Positions 24,467 through 35,585 of a DNA stretch of 64,000 bases are shown here, in pieces (positions within the stretch are counted from its first letter, which is position 1; each line of letters begins with the position of its first letter). The DNA is from Paracerasibacillus soli (GTDB taxonomy: Bacteria; Bacillota; Bacilli; Bacillales; Amphibacillaceae), in assembly GCF_034006335.1 (NCBI RefSeq), contig NZ_JAWDIQ010000001.1. The stretch is one strand, 5' to 3'. A program made the position numbers and the translations under genes. The notes beneath the pieces were generated by a model. That model did not search any database. It was not told the DNA's origin and saw only the letters and a list, made by a program, of their open reading frames with translations.

Positions 24467-27323
24467 GTGGCACAGAATGACGAATCTACTGTAAGATTCT
24501 TGGGGAAGATTTCATGGACCTAATATGGGGTATGTAGAAGAACAATATGAGCTATACAAAGTGGATCCGCAAGCAGTTGATCCATCAATAAAGGAAATTT
24601 TTGATCAATATGGGGCCCCATATGGATGCATCAAAGACAAATTTCAATGCAAGAAGGAAGTGCAGTACCTTCTGAAAACGATGTTAAAAGACTTACCTCA
24701 GCGATGAAACTTGTTGAGGCTGTTCGTCGTTTTGGAAATTTAGAAGCAAATATATACCCAGTTGGTCGTAATAAAAATCGTGAGTCATCATTAGTTGACC
24801 CTAACACTTATGGTCTGACTGAAGCTGATTTACAACAGATACCTGCTTCGTGGCTATGGAGAAAGCGCCAAGCCATGTTGAAAACGGCTTAGATGTAATA
24901 AAAGAACTACGTAAATATTATACTGGAACAATTACGTATGAATATGATCACGTAAACAGTCAAGAAGAACGTGAATGGTTATTAGAAAAAATTGAGACAG
25001 AACATGCAACTGTATCTTTATCTGCTGATGAGAAAAAACAATTACTTGCGCGACTAACTGATGTGGAAGGTTTTGAAAACTTCTTACAAAAGACATTTGT
25101 TGGGCAAAAACGTTTCTCCATTGAAGGTTTAGAAGCAATGGTACCGATGCTAGATCATATTGTTAAATATGCGTCTCAAGATAAAATCGAAAATATTATG
25201 ATGGGAATGGCCCACCGTGGTCGTTTAAGTGTGTTGGCACATGTATTAGGAAAGCCGATTGATAAAATATTTTCAGAATTTCATCACTCACCAAATAAGG
25301 AACTGATTCCATCAGAAGGTTCAAAGGGAATAAATTATGGTTGGACTGGTGATGTGAAATACCATTTTGGAGCTGTAAGGGAAGTAACTGGTGGAGATGT
25401 GGCAACGACGAAAATAATGATGGCACATAATCCTTCACATCTAGAGTTTGTGAACCCTGTTGTAGAAGGAATTGCACGTGCAGCTCAAGATGAACGCACA
25501 GAGCCTGGCTATCCAACACAAGATGTTACAAAGGCAATTCCAGTTGTTATCCATGGAGATGCAGCATTTATTGGTGAGGGTGTTGTTGCAGAAACGTTAA
25601 ATTTAAGTGGTTTGCCTGGATATAAAACGGGTGGTACGATTCATATTATTGCAAATAACCTTGTAGGTTACACAACGGATCAAGAGGATGGTCGTTCGAC
25701 AACGTATGCGAGTGATTTAGCAAAAGGATTCGAAATTCCGGTTATTCACGTAAACGCAGATGATCCAGTTGCATGTATTTCGGCAATTAAACTAGCGTAT
25801 GAATATCGTCAAGCATTTCATAAAGATTTTTTAATTGACTTAGTCGGATATCGTCGCTACGGTCATAACGAAATGGATGAGCCGAGAGTAACACAACCGA
25901 AATTGTATGAGCAAATTGACCAACATCCAACTGCAGCAAATGTTTTTGCTAGTAAACTAGTTGATGAAGGTGTCATTGTCGAAGCGGACTTCGCAAAAAT
26001 GGTCGAAAATCGTGAGAAAGAACTAAAACATATCTATGATAGTATGTCAGAGCAAGATGCTAGTAAACTAGAACCGCAGTTTATGCCTGATGCACTCAAT
26101 CATGATTTAAGTGAATTTGAAACCGCTGTACCTTTAGAAGTTTTAGACAACTTAAATGAGGCAATCAATGCAAGGCCTGACGGTTTTAAACAATTTAAAG
26201 GATTAAATCGTGTTTTTAAACGTCGTAAAAACATTTTGGATGAAGGTAGCTTTGCGGAATGGGGAGCAGCTGAAGCATTAACATATGCAACTATTCTGCA
26301 TGAAGGGATCCCAATTCGGATTACTGGTCAAGATACGGAACGGGGAACTTTTGCGCATCGTCATCTTGTATTACATGATGCGGATACGGGGAAAAATATT
26401 GTCCATTACATCATTTACCAGAAGTGAAAGCTTCTTTTGATATTCGTAATAGCCCATTATCAGAAACTGGTGTACTTGGTTTTGAATACGGTTATAGTAT
26501 TCATTCACCGGAAACATTAGTAATTTGGGAAGCGCAGTTTGGAGATTTTTCTAACGCAGCACAAGTAATTTTTGATCAATTTATTTCTTCTGCACGGGCA
26601 AAATGGGGAGACATTTCCAACATGGTCATGTTGTTACCACATGGTTATGAGGGGCAAGGACCGGAGCACTCGAGTGCAAGACTGGAACGTTTCTTACAAC
26701 TATCTGCAGAGAATAACTGGACAGTTGCAAATGTGACATCAGCAGCGCAGTTTTTCCATTTGATGCGCCGTCAAGCAGCTTTAAAGGGACGCGAAGAAGC
26801 AAGACCACTTATTATGATGACACCAAAGAGCGGACTATTAAGAAGCCAACGAATTGCATCGACAGCTGAAGAATTTGTGCACGGGAAATTTGAACCAATC
26901 CGTAATCAGCCTAATCTAAAAGTTAGTAAGAAAAATGCAAAACGATTAATAATAGGTAGCGGAAAGGTCATGATTGATTTAGAAGAGGAATTGGAAAAAT
27001 CCGAAGAGAAATACGATTGGTTACGTGTTTTACGTATGGAACAAATTTATCCATTTCCAAAAAAGGAATTGCTTCAGGAACTAAAACAATTGCCAAATTT
27101 AAAAGAAATTATCTGGTTATAAGAAGAACCGAAAAATATGGGTGCTTGGCAATTTGTTCATGAATATTTACGTGAACTTTTAGAGGGGGAGCAAAAGTTG
27201 CGTTATGTAGGTCGTCCTGATCGTTCGTCACCAGCAGTAGGAGAACCAAATATTCATAGAATTGAACAAAACCAAATTATTTTAGAAGCGATTAACCCAA
27301 CAATAGGAGGAGATTCAGAGTGA
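24467..27323 (+). CDS. odhA: 2-oxoglutarate dehydrogenase E1 component, frameshifted plus one in-frame stop
   Basis: OdhA is the thiamine-diphosphate E1 subunit of the TCA-cycle 2-oxoglutarate dehydrogenase complex. GTG 24467 starts MAQNDESTVRF. The pieces read in order MGYVEEQYELYKVDPQAVDP, then IENIMMGMAHRGRLSVLAHV, HGDAAFIGEGVVAETLNLS (ThDP-binding GDG-like region), GYRRYGHNEMDEP, RITGQDTERGTFAHRHLVLH and LPHGYEGQGPEHSSARLERFL. Single-base breaks lie at about 24499, 24618, 24855 and 26405. At 27121 the codon after IIWL is TAA where the family has IIWVQEEPKNMGAW; this is a substitution, not an indel. The total of about 950 residues is normal. odhB overlaps the stop codon (GTGA). Confidence 0.9.
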
Positions 27324-28575
27324 AGGAAATTACAATACCAGAACTAGCAGAATCAATTACAGAGGGCACGATTTCAGAATGGCTAGTAAAAGAAGGGGAC
27401 CAAATCTCAAAAGGAGACCCAGTTGTTGAACTAGAAACAGACAAAGTAAACGTCGAAGTAAACTCTGACTTTGATGGGGTCATTACCGAAATCCTCTTAG
27501 GGGAAGGTGAGGATGTAGTTGTCGGTGATGTAATCGCAAAACTTGATGAAAGTGGTAAAGCTGCTGTTACAGATGCTGCACCAGCAAAAGAAGAATCAGT
27601 AAAAGCTGAAGAAAAAGAAGTGACTCCAGCTGCTGAAAAGGTTGCTGGAGCACCAGCAGAAGATGCAAATGCAGAATTAGATATGATTGCTTCTCCGGCA
27701 GCAAGAAAACGTGCGAGGGAATTAAACATAGACCTAAGCAAAGTGACTTCAAGGGATCCATTAGGTCGGATTCGTCCAGAAGATGTTGAAGCTGCTGCGC
27801 GTGGTACACAAGAAAAAGCATCTGCACCAGCTAAAAAGGAAACACCAAAAGCAGCTGTTGAACTGAATTTGATAAACCAGTAGAACGTGTGAAAATGTCA
27901 CGTCGACGTATGACAATTGCAAATCGTTTGGTTGAAGCACAACACAATGCTGCGATGCTTACAACATTTAATGAAGTAGATTTGACAAATGTAATGAAGC
28001 TGCGTAAAGAACGCCAAGAAAACTTTGTGAAAAAGCATGATGTGAAGTTAGGTTTCATGTCATTCTTTACTAAAGCCGTCATTGGCGCATTAAAGGAATT
28101 CCCATTATTGAATGCGGAAATTCAAGGGAACGAACTCGTAATTAAAAAGTTCTATGATATTGGTATCGCCGTATCAACTGAAGAAGGACTTGTTGTACCA
28201 GTCGTACGTGATGCAGATCGTATGGATTTTGCTGGTATTGAAAAAGAAATCCGTGATTTAGGATTAAAAGCTCGTGATAATAAATTAAGCTTAAATGACC
28301 TGCAAGGTGGCACGTTTACAATTACAAACGGTGGTGTATTCGGCTCGATGATGTCGACACCGATTTTAAACGCACCACAGGTTGGAATTTTAGGCATGCA
28401 TACAATTCAAAAACGTGCGATGGTTATGCCAGATGATTCAATTGAGGTACGTCCAATGATGTATCTAGCACTATCATATGACCACAGAATTGTGGATGGA
28501 AAAGATGCCGTACAATTCCTAGTACGTATTAAGCAATTATTAGAAGATCCATATGATTTATTATTAGAAGGATAA
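27320..28575 (+). CDS. odhB: Dihydrolipoyl succinyltransferase (E2 of 2-oxoglutarate dehydrogenase), frameshifted
   Basis: OdhB carries the lipoyl arm and forms the core of the complex. GTG 27320 follows AGGAGGAG and overlaps the odhA stop. The lipoyl domain has the modified Lys in ELETDKVNVEV, then an Ala/Glu/Pro linker, the peripheral subunit-binding domain (SPAARKRARELNIDLSKV) and the acyltransferase domain with the active-site HRIVDGKDA near the C-terminus. One break at about 27862 turns VEPEFDKPVERVKMSRRR into VELNLINQ and a stop. The joined protein has about 418 residues, the usual length. A strong terminator follows. Confidence 0.93.
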
Positions 28576-28590
28576 TGGAAAGCGATAAAG

Positions 28591-28625
28591 AACCCTGTCT
28601 TCATGATGAAGGCAGGGTTTTTGCT
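28591..28625 (+). terminator. Terminator after odhAB
   Basis: AACCCTGTCTTC (28591-28602) pairs with GAAGGCAGGGTT (28608-28619) with one G-U pair and a 5-base loop, followed by TTTTGCTTTT. Confidence 0.85.
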
Positions 28626-28710
28626 TTTAATTCAAGAGAAAAAGATGTTGGTTATTTCTTATTTAATGGAAAAAATAAAATGGAGCATAATAAAAAATGT
28701 AAGGCTATGT

Positions 28711-28807
28711 TTTTTCCGGACATTTATTACGTGTGAATAGAATCAAATAATTGTTCGGGTTTTTAAACTCATTATTAGACATCCATTTATATAATGTACG
28801 GGTTTTT
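28711..28807 (+). promoter_or_regulatory. Three PurR-box-like sites before the purine permease
   Basis: TTTTTCCGGACATT (28711-28724) matches the PurBox (AWWWCCGAACWWT) in forward direction with one mismatch in its core. AATTGTTCGGGTTTT (28749-28763) contains the exact core in reverse, and ATAATGTACGGGTTTT (28791-28806) is a second reverse copy with one mismatch. PurR normally binds paired boxes. The permease downstream fits this regulon. Confidence 0.5.
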
Positions 28808-28913
28808 AAGCGAAAGTGTGTATATTTTATATGAAAATATTAGTATTACACTTGAAATTCAGGTTAAAAACGAATATTATATAACATGTTGATATAAATA
28901 TTCGGAAGGCAAG

Positions 28914-30212
28914 GTGGCTGAAATGCAAAAGTTTTTCAAGCTCGAGGAGAAGCAAACTACAATACGGACGGAATTTATTGCAGGTATGACGACATTTTTA
29001 ACAATGGTATATATCATCATTGTAAACCCGGCTATATTATCAGCTGCAGGTGTTCCTTTTGATCAAGTTTTTATGGCTACTATCATTTCAGCAGTTGTGG
29101 GGACTTTAATTATGGCTTTTGGCGCAAATTATCCGATAGCTATTGCACCTGGAATGGGATTAAATGCTTATTTTGCCAGTGTGGTAGCATCACACGGTTT
29201 ATCTTATCAAGCTGTTTTTGGAGCGGTATTTGTTGCCGGACTTATTTTTATTTTATTAAGTTTAACAAAACTACGTGAAACATTGATTCAAGCGATTCCT
29301 CCTTCATTAAAATTTGGAATTACATCTGGAATTGGATTATTTATCGCTTTCCTAGGACTTAAAATGTCTGGTATTGTAATTCCAAATGAAGCTAATATGG
29401 TCGGATTTGGCGATTTACATCAACCTGTAACACTATTAACACTCGCAGGTTTGTTTATTACATTGGCGTTATTAGCAAGAAATGTAAAAGGCGCATTGTT
29501 TATTGGGATGATTATCACTGCTGTAATTGGTTATTTTACAGGTCAGTTGCATTTTACAAAGGTAACATCAATCCCACCTGTTCCAGTATTTTTTGATTTA
29601 GATGTTGCTGGAGTGTTTACGCATCATTTATATGCGGTTGTGTTTGCGTTTTTATTAGTAACGATTTTTGATACGACAGGTACAATGATTGGGGTAGCAG
29701 AGCAGGCTGGCTTTATGAAAAATGGAAAGTTACCACGTGCAAAAGCTGCATTATTAGCTGATGCAACGGCTACAACGGTAGGCTCAATGTTTGGGACAAG
29801 TCCATCAACTGCTTATGTAGAATCTACATCAGGTGTAGCAGCGGGAGGCAGAACTGGTTTAACATCCGTTGTTGTAGCAGGGTTTTTTATTCTATCGATT
29901 TTCTTCACACCGGTAATTAGTGCTATTGCTGATTTGCCAGCTATTACAGCACCAGTGTTAATAATTGTAGGTTGTTTTATGATGGAAGGCTTAGCACGAA
30001 TCGACTGGAAAACATTTGATGAAGCATTTCCAGCATTTGCAATAATTTTAGCAATGCCATTAACTTCCAGCATATCTACTGGAATTTCAATTGGTTTTAT
30101 TACGTATCCATTATTAAAATTAGTAAGCGGAAAAGGAAAAGATGTTCACTGGATTATTTATTTCTTTGGCGTTGTCTTTTTATTACAGATGATCTTCTTC
30201 CCCGCACATTAA
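28914..30212 (+). CDS. NCS2/AzgA-type purine (hypoxanthine/guanine/adenine) permease
   Basis: This 432-residue membrane protein has about 13 hydrophobic segments and belongs to the AzgA branch of the NCS2 transporters (PbuG, PbuO). Marks are RTEFIAGMTTFLTMVYII at the N-terminus, PIAIAPGMGLNAYFA, IPPSLKFGITSGIGLFIAFLG, and the signature GTSPSTAYVESTSGVAAGGR TG near residue 300. It imports hypoxanthine, guanine or adenine with protons; which one cannot be told. GTG 28914 and ATG 28923 are both possible starts after GGAAGG. It is monocistronic, with PurBox-like sites upstream and a terminator after. Confidence 0.9.
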   Translation: MAEMQKFFKLEEKQTTIRTEFIAGMTTFLTMVYIIIVNPAILSAAGVPFDQVFMATIISAVVGTLIMAFGANYPIAIAPGMGLNAYFASVVASHGLSYQAVFGAVFVAGLIFILLSLTKLRETLIQAIPPSLKFGITSGIGLFIAFLGLKMSGIVIPNEANMVGFGDLHQPVTLLTLAGLFITLALLARNVKGALFIGMIITAVIGYFTGQLHFTKVTSIPPVPVFFDLDVAGVFTHHLYAVVFAFLLVTIFDTTGTMIGVAEQAGFMKNGKLPRAKAALLADATATTVGSMFGTSPSTAYVESTSGVAAGGRTGLTSVVVAGFFILSIFFTPVISAIADLPAITAPVLIIVGCFMMEGLARIDWKTFDEAFPAFAIILAMPLTSSISTGISIGFITYPLLKLVSGKGKDVHWIIYFFGVVFLLQMIFFPAH

Positions 30213-30233
30213 AACCACCACAATCTATTATGT

Positions 30234-30271
30234 AGCATTTGCCCTTGTAAAATGAGGGTGAATGCTCTTTT
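30234..30271 (+). terminator. Terminator after the purine permease
   Basis: AGCATTTGCCCTT (30234-30246) pairs with AGGGTGAATGCT (30255-30266), followed by CTTTTTA. Confidence 0.8.
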
Positions 30272-30508
30272 TATGTTTAAAAATTACACGCTGTTCCATT
30301 CATATATGATGAAACTCAATCATCAATTCGTTGGCCTATAAATACTATACATAAGGATTGTTTCTATGGTCTCTCGGTTGACATACGCTTCACTTTGCTA
30401 TGGATGGCTGTAGAGTCTATTCCGGGCTGTTTCCCTCCAAAATATTCACAGCATCAAGTATTTTAAAATCAAAATATATTTCATACATCATATTTATTAA
30501 TCATCCGT

Positions 30509-30637
30509 TTATTTAGGAGGCGTATATTCTCGCTTCAAGTCCCAATAGTATACACGTGGAAGTCCCCAAAATACCCAGTATTCATGAATAAGTGATCCTC
30601 CAACGAAAATCGCCATGTTCCAGTCAATATTTTTCAT
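30509..30637 (-). CDS. Small 42-residue protein with one hydrophobic segment
   Basis: ATG 30637 follows GGTGGTGAG and opens a 42-codon gene to TAA at 30509. The peptide begins MKNIDWNMAIFVGGSLIHEY, continues WVFWGLPRVYYWDLKREY and ends TPPK. It has a short hydrophobic helix followed by a Trp/Tyr-rich and basic stretch, which suggests a membrane-interface small protein. It lies alone between the permease and the AbgT gene. No family is recognised, but the composition and ribosome site support a real gene. Confidence 0.5.
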   Translation of the reverse strand: MKNIDWNMAIFVGGSLIHEYWVFWGLPRVYYWDLKREYTPPK

Positions 30638-30866
30638 CACAGCTCACCACCTTACTTCATTATATTTATTACGAATTTGTCCCATAACTAAAATTGTGAC
30701 TGCTTCAAATTCCCTTTCATATATAGAAAATATTGTCACATTTGTAACTATTTTTATTTATTGCCAATCTATTTATTTATTTTACTACACGCTATATAAT
30801 AGCAAGTATCTGTGTTTTAAAAACCTGATTTAACAGAAAATTATAACAGTGTGAAAGGAGTATTTC

Positions 30867-32402
30867 ATGGTTAAGCAGAAAAGGGGATTTTTCCAACGGT
30901 CGCTTGATGGTATCGAAACTGTAGGTAATAAATTACCACATCCCGCTACATTATTTGGATTATTGGCGTTGATTGTTCTTGGATTATCAGCGATTGTGTC
31001 GATGTTTGGTATTAGCGTGGAACATCCTGGGAAACCAGGAGAAATAGTCGAAGTGAAAAACTTACTAAGTGCAGAGGGAATCGAGTACATTTTTACAAGT
31101 ATGACAGATAATTTTATTGGTTTTGCGCCACTAGGTGTCGTTTTATTAACGATGTTAGGTATTGGGGTTGCAGAACGTTCAGGTTTAATTAGTGCTGTCT
31201 TACGTGGATTCGTTTTATCTGTACCTAATAGACTGATTACATTGGGGTTAGTTTTTGCTGGTGTCATGTCAAGTGTTGCATCTGATGCTGGTTATGTTGT
31301 ATTGCCACCACTGGGGGCTGTTATATTTGCCGCAATAGGGCGTCATCCGTTGGCTGGTTTAGCAGCAGCATTTGCAGGGGTATCAGGAGGATTTAGTGCA
31401 AACTTATTTTTATATTGGTACAGATGCATTGTTAGGTGAACTAACTATTTCAGCAGCTTCAATTATAAATCCTGCATATGCGGAATCTATGAATATTGCA
31501 ATGAACTATTATTTCATCATTGTTTCTGTTTTTCTATTAACATTAATTGGGCATGGGTTACAGAAAAAATAGTAGAGCCTCGCCTGGGAGAATATAAAGG
31601 CGAGTATCGGGAAAAAATAGATACATTGAAAAGTGAAGAGAAAAAGGGAATTTTATGGGCTATTATTTCAATGGTAGTTGCAACTGGATTAATGGCTTTA
31701 TTGGTACTTCCGGAAAATGCACCGATGCGTGGGGAAGGTAGTGGAGTAGATGCAATCATTCAATCTCCATTTATGAGTTCCCTTGTACCAATCATTACAA
31801 TTTTATTCTTCATCCCAGGGCTAGTTTACGGAGTTATTACAAAATCAATACGAAATGATAAAGATGTCGCGCAACAAATGACAGACACGATGGCGTCTAT
31901 GGGAATGTTTATTGTACTTGCATTTACAGCAGGGCAATTTATCGCTTACTTTAATGAATCGAATATGGGTCTTGTACTAGGTGTGTATGGTGCGGAGTTT
32001 TTAGATAGTGTAAAGTTAACAGGGATTCCATTAATTTTAATGTTTATTATCATTACCGCATTTATTAACTTATTCATTGGAAGTGCTTCAGCAAAGTGGG
32101 CAATGATGGCCCCGGTGTTTGTACCGATTATGATGGAATTAGGATATTCACCAGAACTTACCCAAATGGCCTATCGAATTGCTGATTCGTCAACGAATAT
32201 TATTACACCACTTATGACATATTTTGCGATGATTATTGCATTTGCACAGAAATATGATAAGAAGATGGGAATTGGAACGATGATATCAGTGATGGTTCCA
32301 TACTCACTATTTTTCTTAATTGGTTGGACAATTATGCTGATTGTTTGGATGTTATTCGGTATTGATCTTGGTCCAGCTTCATCAATTCTCTATACGAAAT
32401 AA
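30867..32402 (+). CDS. AbgT family transporter, frameshifted
   Basis: AbgT proteins move p-aminobenzoyl-glutamate and, in YdaH/MtrF, export sulfonamides. The N-terminus RSLDGIETVGNKLPHPATLF is the family signature. ASDAGYVVLPPLGAVIFAAIGRHPLAGLAAAFAGVSGGFSANL (two hairpin regions) and the C-terminal GSASAKWAMMAPVFVPIMM and RIADSSTNIITPLMTYF are conserved transport motifs. Two breaks at about 31412 and 31553 disrupt FSANL-F-IGTDALLGEL and HG-VTEKIVEPRLGEY; each restores with one base. The total of about 512 residues and 12-13 membrane segments are normal. ATG 30867 follows GAAAGGAG. It is monocistronic. Confidence 0.88.
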
Positions 32403-32417
32403 TATATACTAAAATCG

Positions 32418-32445
32418 CCCTTATTCATTTTGAATGAGGGTTATT
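32418..32445 (+). terminator. Terminator after abgT-like gene
   Basis: CCCTTATTCA pairs with TGAATGAGGG (one G-U pair) around a 3-base loop, followed by TTATTTT. Confidence 0.75.
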
Positions 32446-32636
32446 TTAATTAACTACGCATAGGTTCAATAATACTAAGTGTTTGCTTAAATTTTAAACA
32501 TAACTTCCACAACTCGATTTTATCTCCGCCTAAAGTCTGAGGAAAATTCAATCATAAAAAGGATGCAATTCTAATCAATTAAAGTATAATGAAAGTATTA
32601 TTATTTTCAAATTACTTTTAAATGGGGAGGTTCAGT

Positions 32637-34028
32637 ATGTTAAATAAAGCGTTAATCGAAGAAGTTTTACAAGCAGCATTAGAAACTGGTGGCGACTTTT
32701 CAGAAGTTTTTGTGGAAGATCTTTATTCTAATCATATGAGCTTACGAAGTGGACGACTGGAACAAAGCTTATCTGGTCGTGATTTTGGTGTAGGTATTCG
32801 TATTTTTAAAGGATTGCAAAGTGTATATGCTTATACAAACGATTTTTCTAAAGAAGGATTATTAAAAGCTGCAAGAACAGCGGCAGAAGCAATTCAAACT
32901 GCAACGGATGAAAAGACACTTATCTTGCCACTTGTAAAAGAAAAAATTCAAACAATAAACCCAATTAAATTCATGCCAAACACTATAGAAAAATCTCGTA
33001 AACTGGCAGTGATGAAACAGGCGAATGAAATTGCGAAAAATTATCATGAAGAAATATCACAAGTAATGATACGTTTACTTGATGAAGAGCAAAATGTACT
33101 GATTGCAAATTCAGAAGGTAAATTTGTTGAAGACCAAAGGGTGCGTAGTCGCTTAGCCATTGCAGCAGTAGCAACCGACGGCAATGATATGCAAAGCGGA
33201 TTCTACGGACCAGGAGCTCACGCGGGTTTTGAGTTTATTGAAAATCTCGACTTAAACCATTATGCGAAGGAAGCAGCACGCATGGCAGTGACGATGCTTC
33301 ATGCAGATCCTGCGCCAAGTGGAAAATTTCCAGTTATCATTGATAATGAATTTGGTGGGGTTATTTTCCATGAAGCATGTGGTCATGGCTTAGAAGCAAC
33401 GTCTGTTGCAAAGAACAGTTCTGTTTTTGCAAATAAAGTTGGTAAAAAAGTAGCTTCTGATCTCGTTACATATATTGATGATGGTACACTTGCGAATGAA
33501 TGGGGTTCCATCAATATTGATGACGAGGGAGAAAAGTCTCGTAAAAATGTGCTTATTGAAAATGGTATTTTAAAAGGATACATGATTGATAAATTAAATG
33601 GTAGAAGAATGAATATGGAGTCGACGGGTTCTAGTCGTCGTGAGTCTTATAAATTTGCTCCGACATCTCGGATGACTAATACGTATATTGCACCAGGTAA
33701 ATCAACACCAGAAGAGATTATTGCCAACACGGAACATGGTATTTATGCAAAATATATGGGTGGTGGTTCTGTAAATACAGCAACAGGTGATTATAACTTT
33801 GCGGTAGAAGAGGCGTATCTTGTAAAAAATGGAAAAATTGATAAGCCATTACGTGGGGCAACATTAATTGGAAATGGTGCTACAACTATTCAACATGTAG
33901 ACATGGTGGCAAACAACTTAGGCCATGGAGCAGGAATGTGCGGTGCTTCTAGTGGTAGTTTGCCAGTTAACGTTGGGCAACCGACATTGCGCGTAAGTGA
34001 AATTACAGTTGGCGGAAGGGAGGCATAA
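32637..34028 (+). CDS. tldD: Metalloprotease TldD
   Basis: TldD and TldE (PmbA) form a heterodimeric metalloprotease that degrades unfolded peptides and matures some ribosomally made peptides. The zinc site HEACGHGLEAT (HExxxH) near residue 250 is present in this protein. Other family blocks are FGVGIRIFKGLQSVYAYTND and SSRRESYKFAPTSRMTNTYI. ATG 32637 follows GGGGAGG; an upstream in-frame ATG at 32622 lacks this site. The length of 463 residues is normal and the gene is intact. The next gene, the partner subunit, starts 3 bases after its stop. Confidence 0.93.
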   Translation: MLNKALIEEVLQAALETGGDFSEVFVEDLYSNHMSLRSGRLEQSLSGRDFGVGIRIFKGLQSVYAYTNDFSKEGLLKAARTAAEAIQTATDEKTLILPLVKEKIQTINPIKFMPNTIEKSRKLAVMKQANEIAKNYHEEISQVMIRLLDEEQNVLIANSEGKFVEDQRVRSRLAIAAVATDGNDMQSGFYGPGAHAGFEFIENLDLNHYAKEAARMAVTMLHADPAPSGKFPVIIDNEFGGVIFHEACGHGLEATSVAKNSSVFANKVGKKVASDLVTYIDDGTLANEWGSINIDDEGEKSRKNVLIENGILKGYMIDKLNGRRMNMESTGSSRRESYKFAPTSRMTNTYIAPGKSTPEEIIANTEHGIYAKYMGGGSVNTATGDYNFAVEEAYLVKNGKIDKPLRGATLIGNGATTIQHVDMVANNLGHGAGMCGASSGSLPVNVGQPTLRVSEITVGGREA

Positions 34029-34031
34029 GAA

Positions 34032-35377
34032 ATGGATATTTTAAAATTTAAAGAACAAGTATTTGTGGAAGGGGAGAAACTTGGCTTTTCTGCTTTAGAG
34101 GTTTATTATGAAAAGTCGGACAGTTTTTCTTGTAACATATATAAAGGTGAAATCGATAAATATGAGTCATCAACAGTAAATGGTGTTTCTGTTCGAGGAT
34201 TTTACAAAGGAAAGATGGGGTATGCATATACGGAAAAACTAGACGAAGAATCGATTACCTTTCTATTAACCAATGCAAAAGAAAATGCTCTCTTAATTGA
34301 GGAAGAAGGAGAAAAGTTATTTACTGAAAAGGCAACCTATATGGAAAAGGACTTTTATTCTCCAGCCATAGAGGATGTGACGACAGAAGAAAAAATCTCC
34401 TTTTTAAAAGAAGTCGAGAAAAAAATATTGGCATACGACAAACGAGTTGTCCAAGCAAACCATGTTTCGTTGCGTGATGAAATATCCGAAAAGGCACTAT
34501 TCCATCATGATGGTTTAGCTTTACAAGATCGGAATAATTTTCTTTATGTGATGTTTTCTGTAATGGTGAAAGACGGGGAAGAAGTGAAATCGGGATTTCA
34601 CTTTAAAGTAACAAAAGATTTTCATACGTTAAATAGTGATGAACTTGCGAAGGAAACGGTGGAGAAAGCTTTAGGGTTCTTAGGTGGGAAGACTTATCCG
34701 AATAAAAATTATCCTGTTATTTTGAAAAATAGTGCAGCAGCACAATTACTTGCAACATTCACTTCAGCCTTTTCAGCGGATGCTGTTCAAAAAGGGCAAT
34801 CTCGTCTGAAGGATAAAATTGGGGAGCAAATTGCTGCAAGCTGTGTCACACTTGTGGATAATCCATTTTTGGAAGATGGAATGGGTAGTGGCACATTTGA
34901 TTCTGAAGGGGTTCCAACTAAAAAACATGCCATCGTGGAAAATGGTCAATTAAAAACATATTTCCATAATTTAAAAACTGCTGAAAAAGATGGTGTCCAA
35001 TCAACTGGACATGGGTATAAGCCATCTTATAAAGGTACAATCGGCGTGAGCCCTTCCAACTTTTTTGTTGAAAAGTCAGATGAAAGTTACGAAAGCTTGT
35101 ACAGTGAGCTTGAAGAAGGTGTCATTATTACCGATTTGGCAGGGCTTCATTCAGGTGCAAACCAATTTCTGGTGATTTTTCACTTGCTGCAGAAGGTTAT
35201 TTTGTAAAAGAAGGCAAGATAGTTGGTCCGACAAATCAAATGACAGTCGCAGGAAACTTTTTTGATCTATTAAAGGATGTGGAGAAGGTAGGTCGTGATT
35301 TAGAGTTTTCGCCAATGGGTGGATATATTGGGTCACCTTCACTGAAAATAAAAAGTTTAGCCGTAACGGTAGATTAA
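34032..35377 (+). CDS. pmbA: TldD/PmbA family protein (TldE subunit), frameshifted
   Basis: This is the partner of TldD; it lacks the HExxxH motif, as PmbA/TldE proteins do. Conserved segments include NGVSVRGFYKGKMGYAYTEKL, NYPVILKNSAAAQLLATF and DSEGVPTKKHAIVENGQLKTYFHNLKTA. At about 35162 one C is lost from CCC, so ANQFLVIF should read ANPISGDFSLAAEGYFVKEG, and the frame continues through AGNFFDLLKDVEKVG to TAA at 35377. The total of about 448 residues is normal. It directly follows tldD, so the two subunits are made together. Confidence 0.9.
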
Positions 35378-35483
35378 ACATCGGATATATCCATCGTAAA
35401 GGGATAACCACAAGTTACCCGTACTGTTAACCGGGTTTCTCAAACGGCAAAAAACTTGCTGAATAGAATCATTTCACATGAAA

Positions 35484-35522
35484 AAAAGCAGAGCAATTTA
35501 TAATGAATTGCTCTGCTTTTTG
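35484..35522. terminator. Bidirectional terminator between pmbA and the MATE gene
   Basis: AAAAGCAGAGCAATT (35484-35498) pairs perfectly with AATTGCTCTGCTTTT (35506-35520). A- and T-runs lie on both sides, so it serves both convergent genes. Confidence 0.85.
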
Positions 35523-35585
35523 GTGTATATTACGTCAAGTGGGATATGAATAAATAATCAATAGTTAGCTACTGCACTTATTTGT

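Noticed and set aside
27292..27741. Reverse-strand 149-residue Ser/Ala-rich frame opposite odhB
   Set aside because: The lipoyl domain and linker of odhB explain the sequence. The Ser-rich reading is the complement of its Ala/Glu-rich linker.
28620..28913. Purine riboswitch before the permease
   Set aside because: I could not find the conserved loop and junction bases of the purine aptamer. PurBox-like sites explain the region better.
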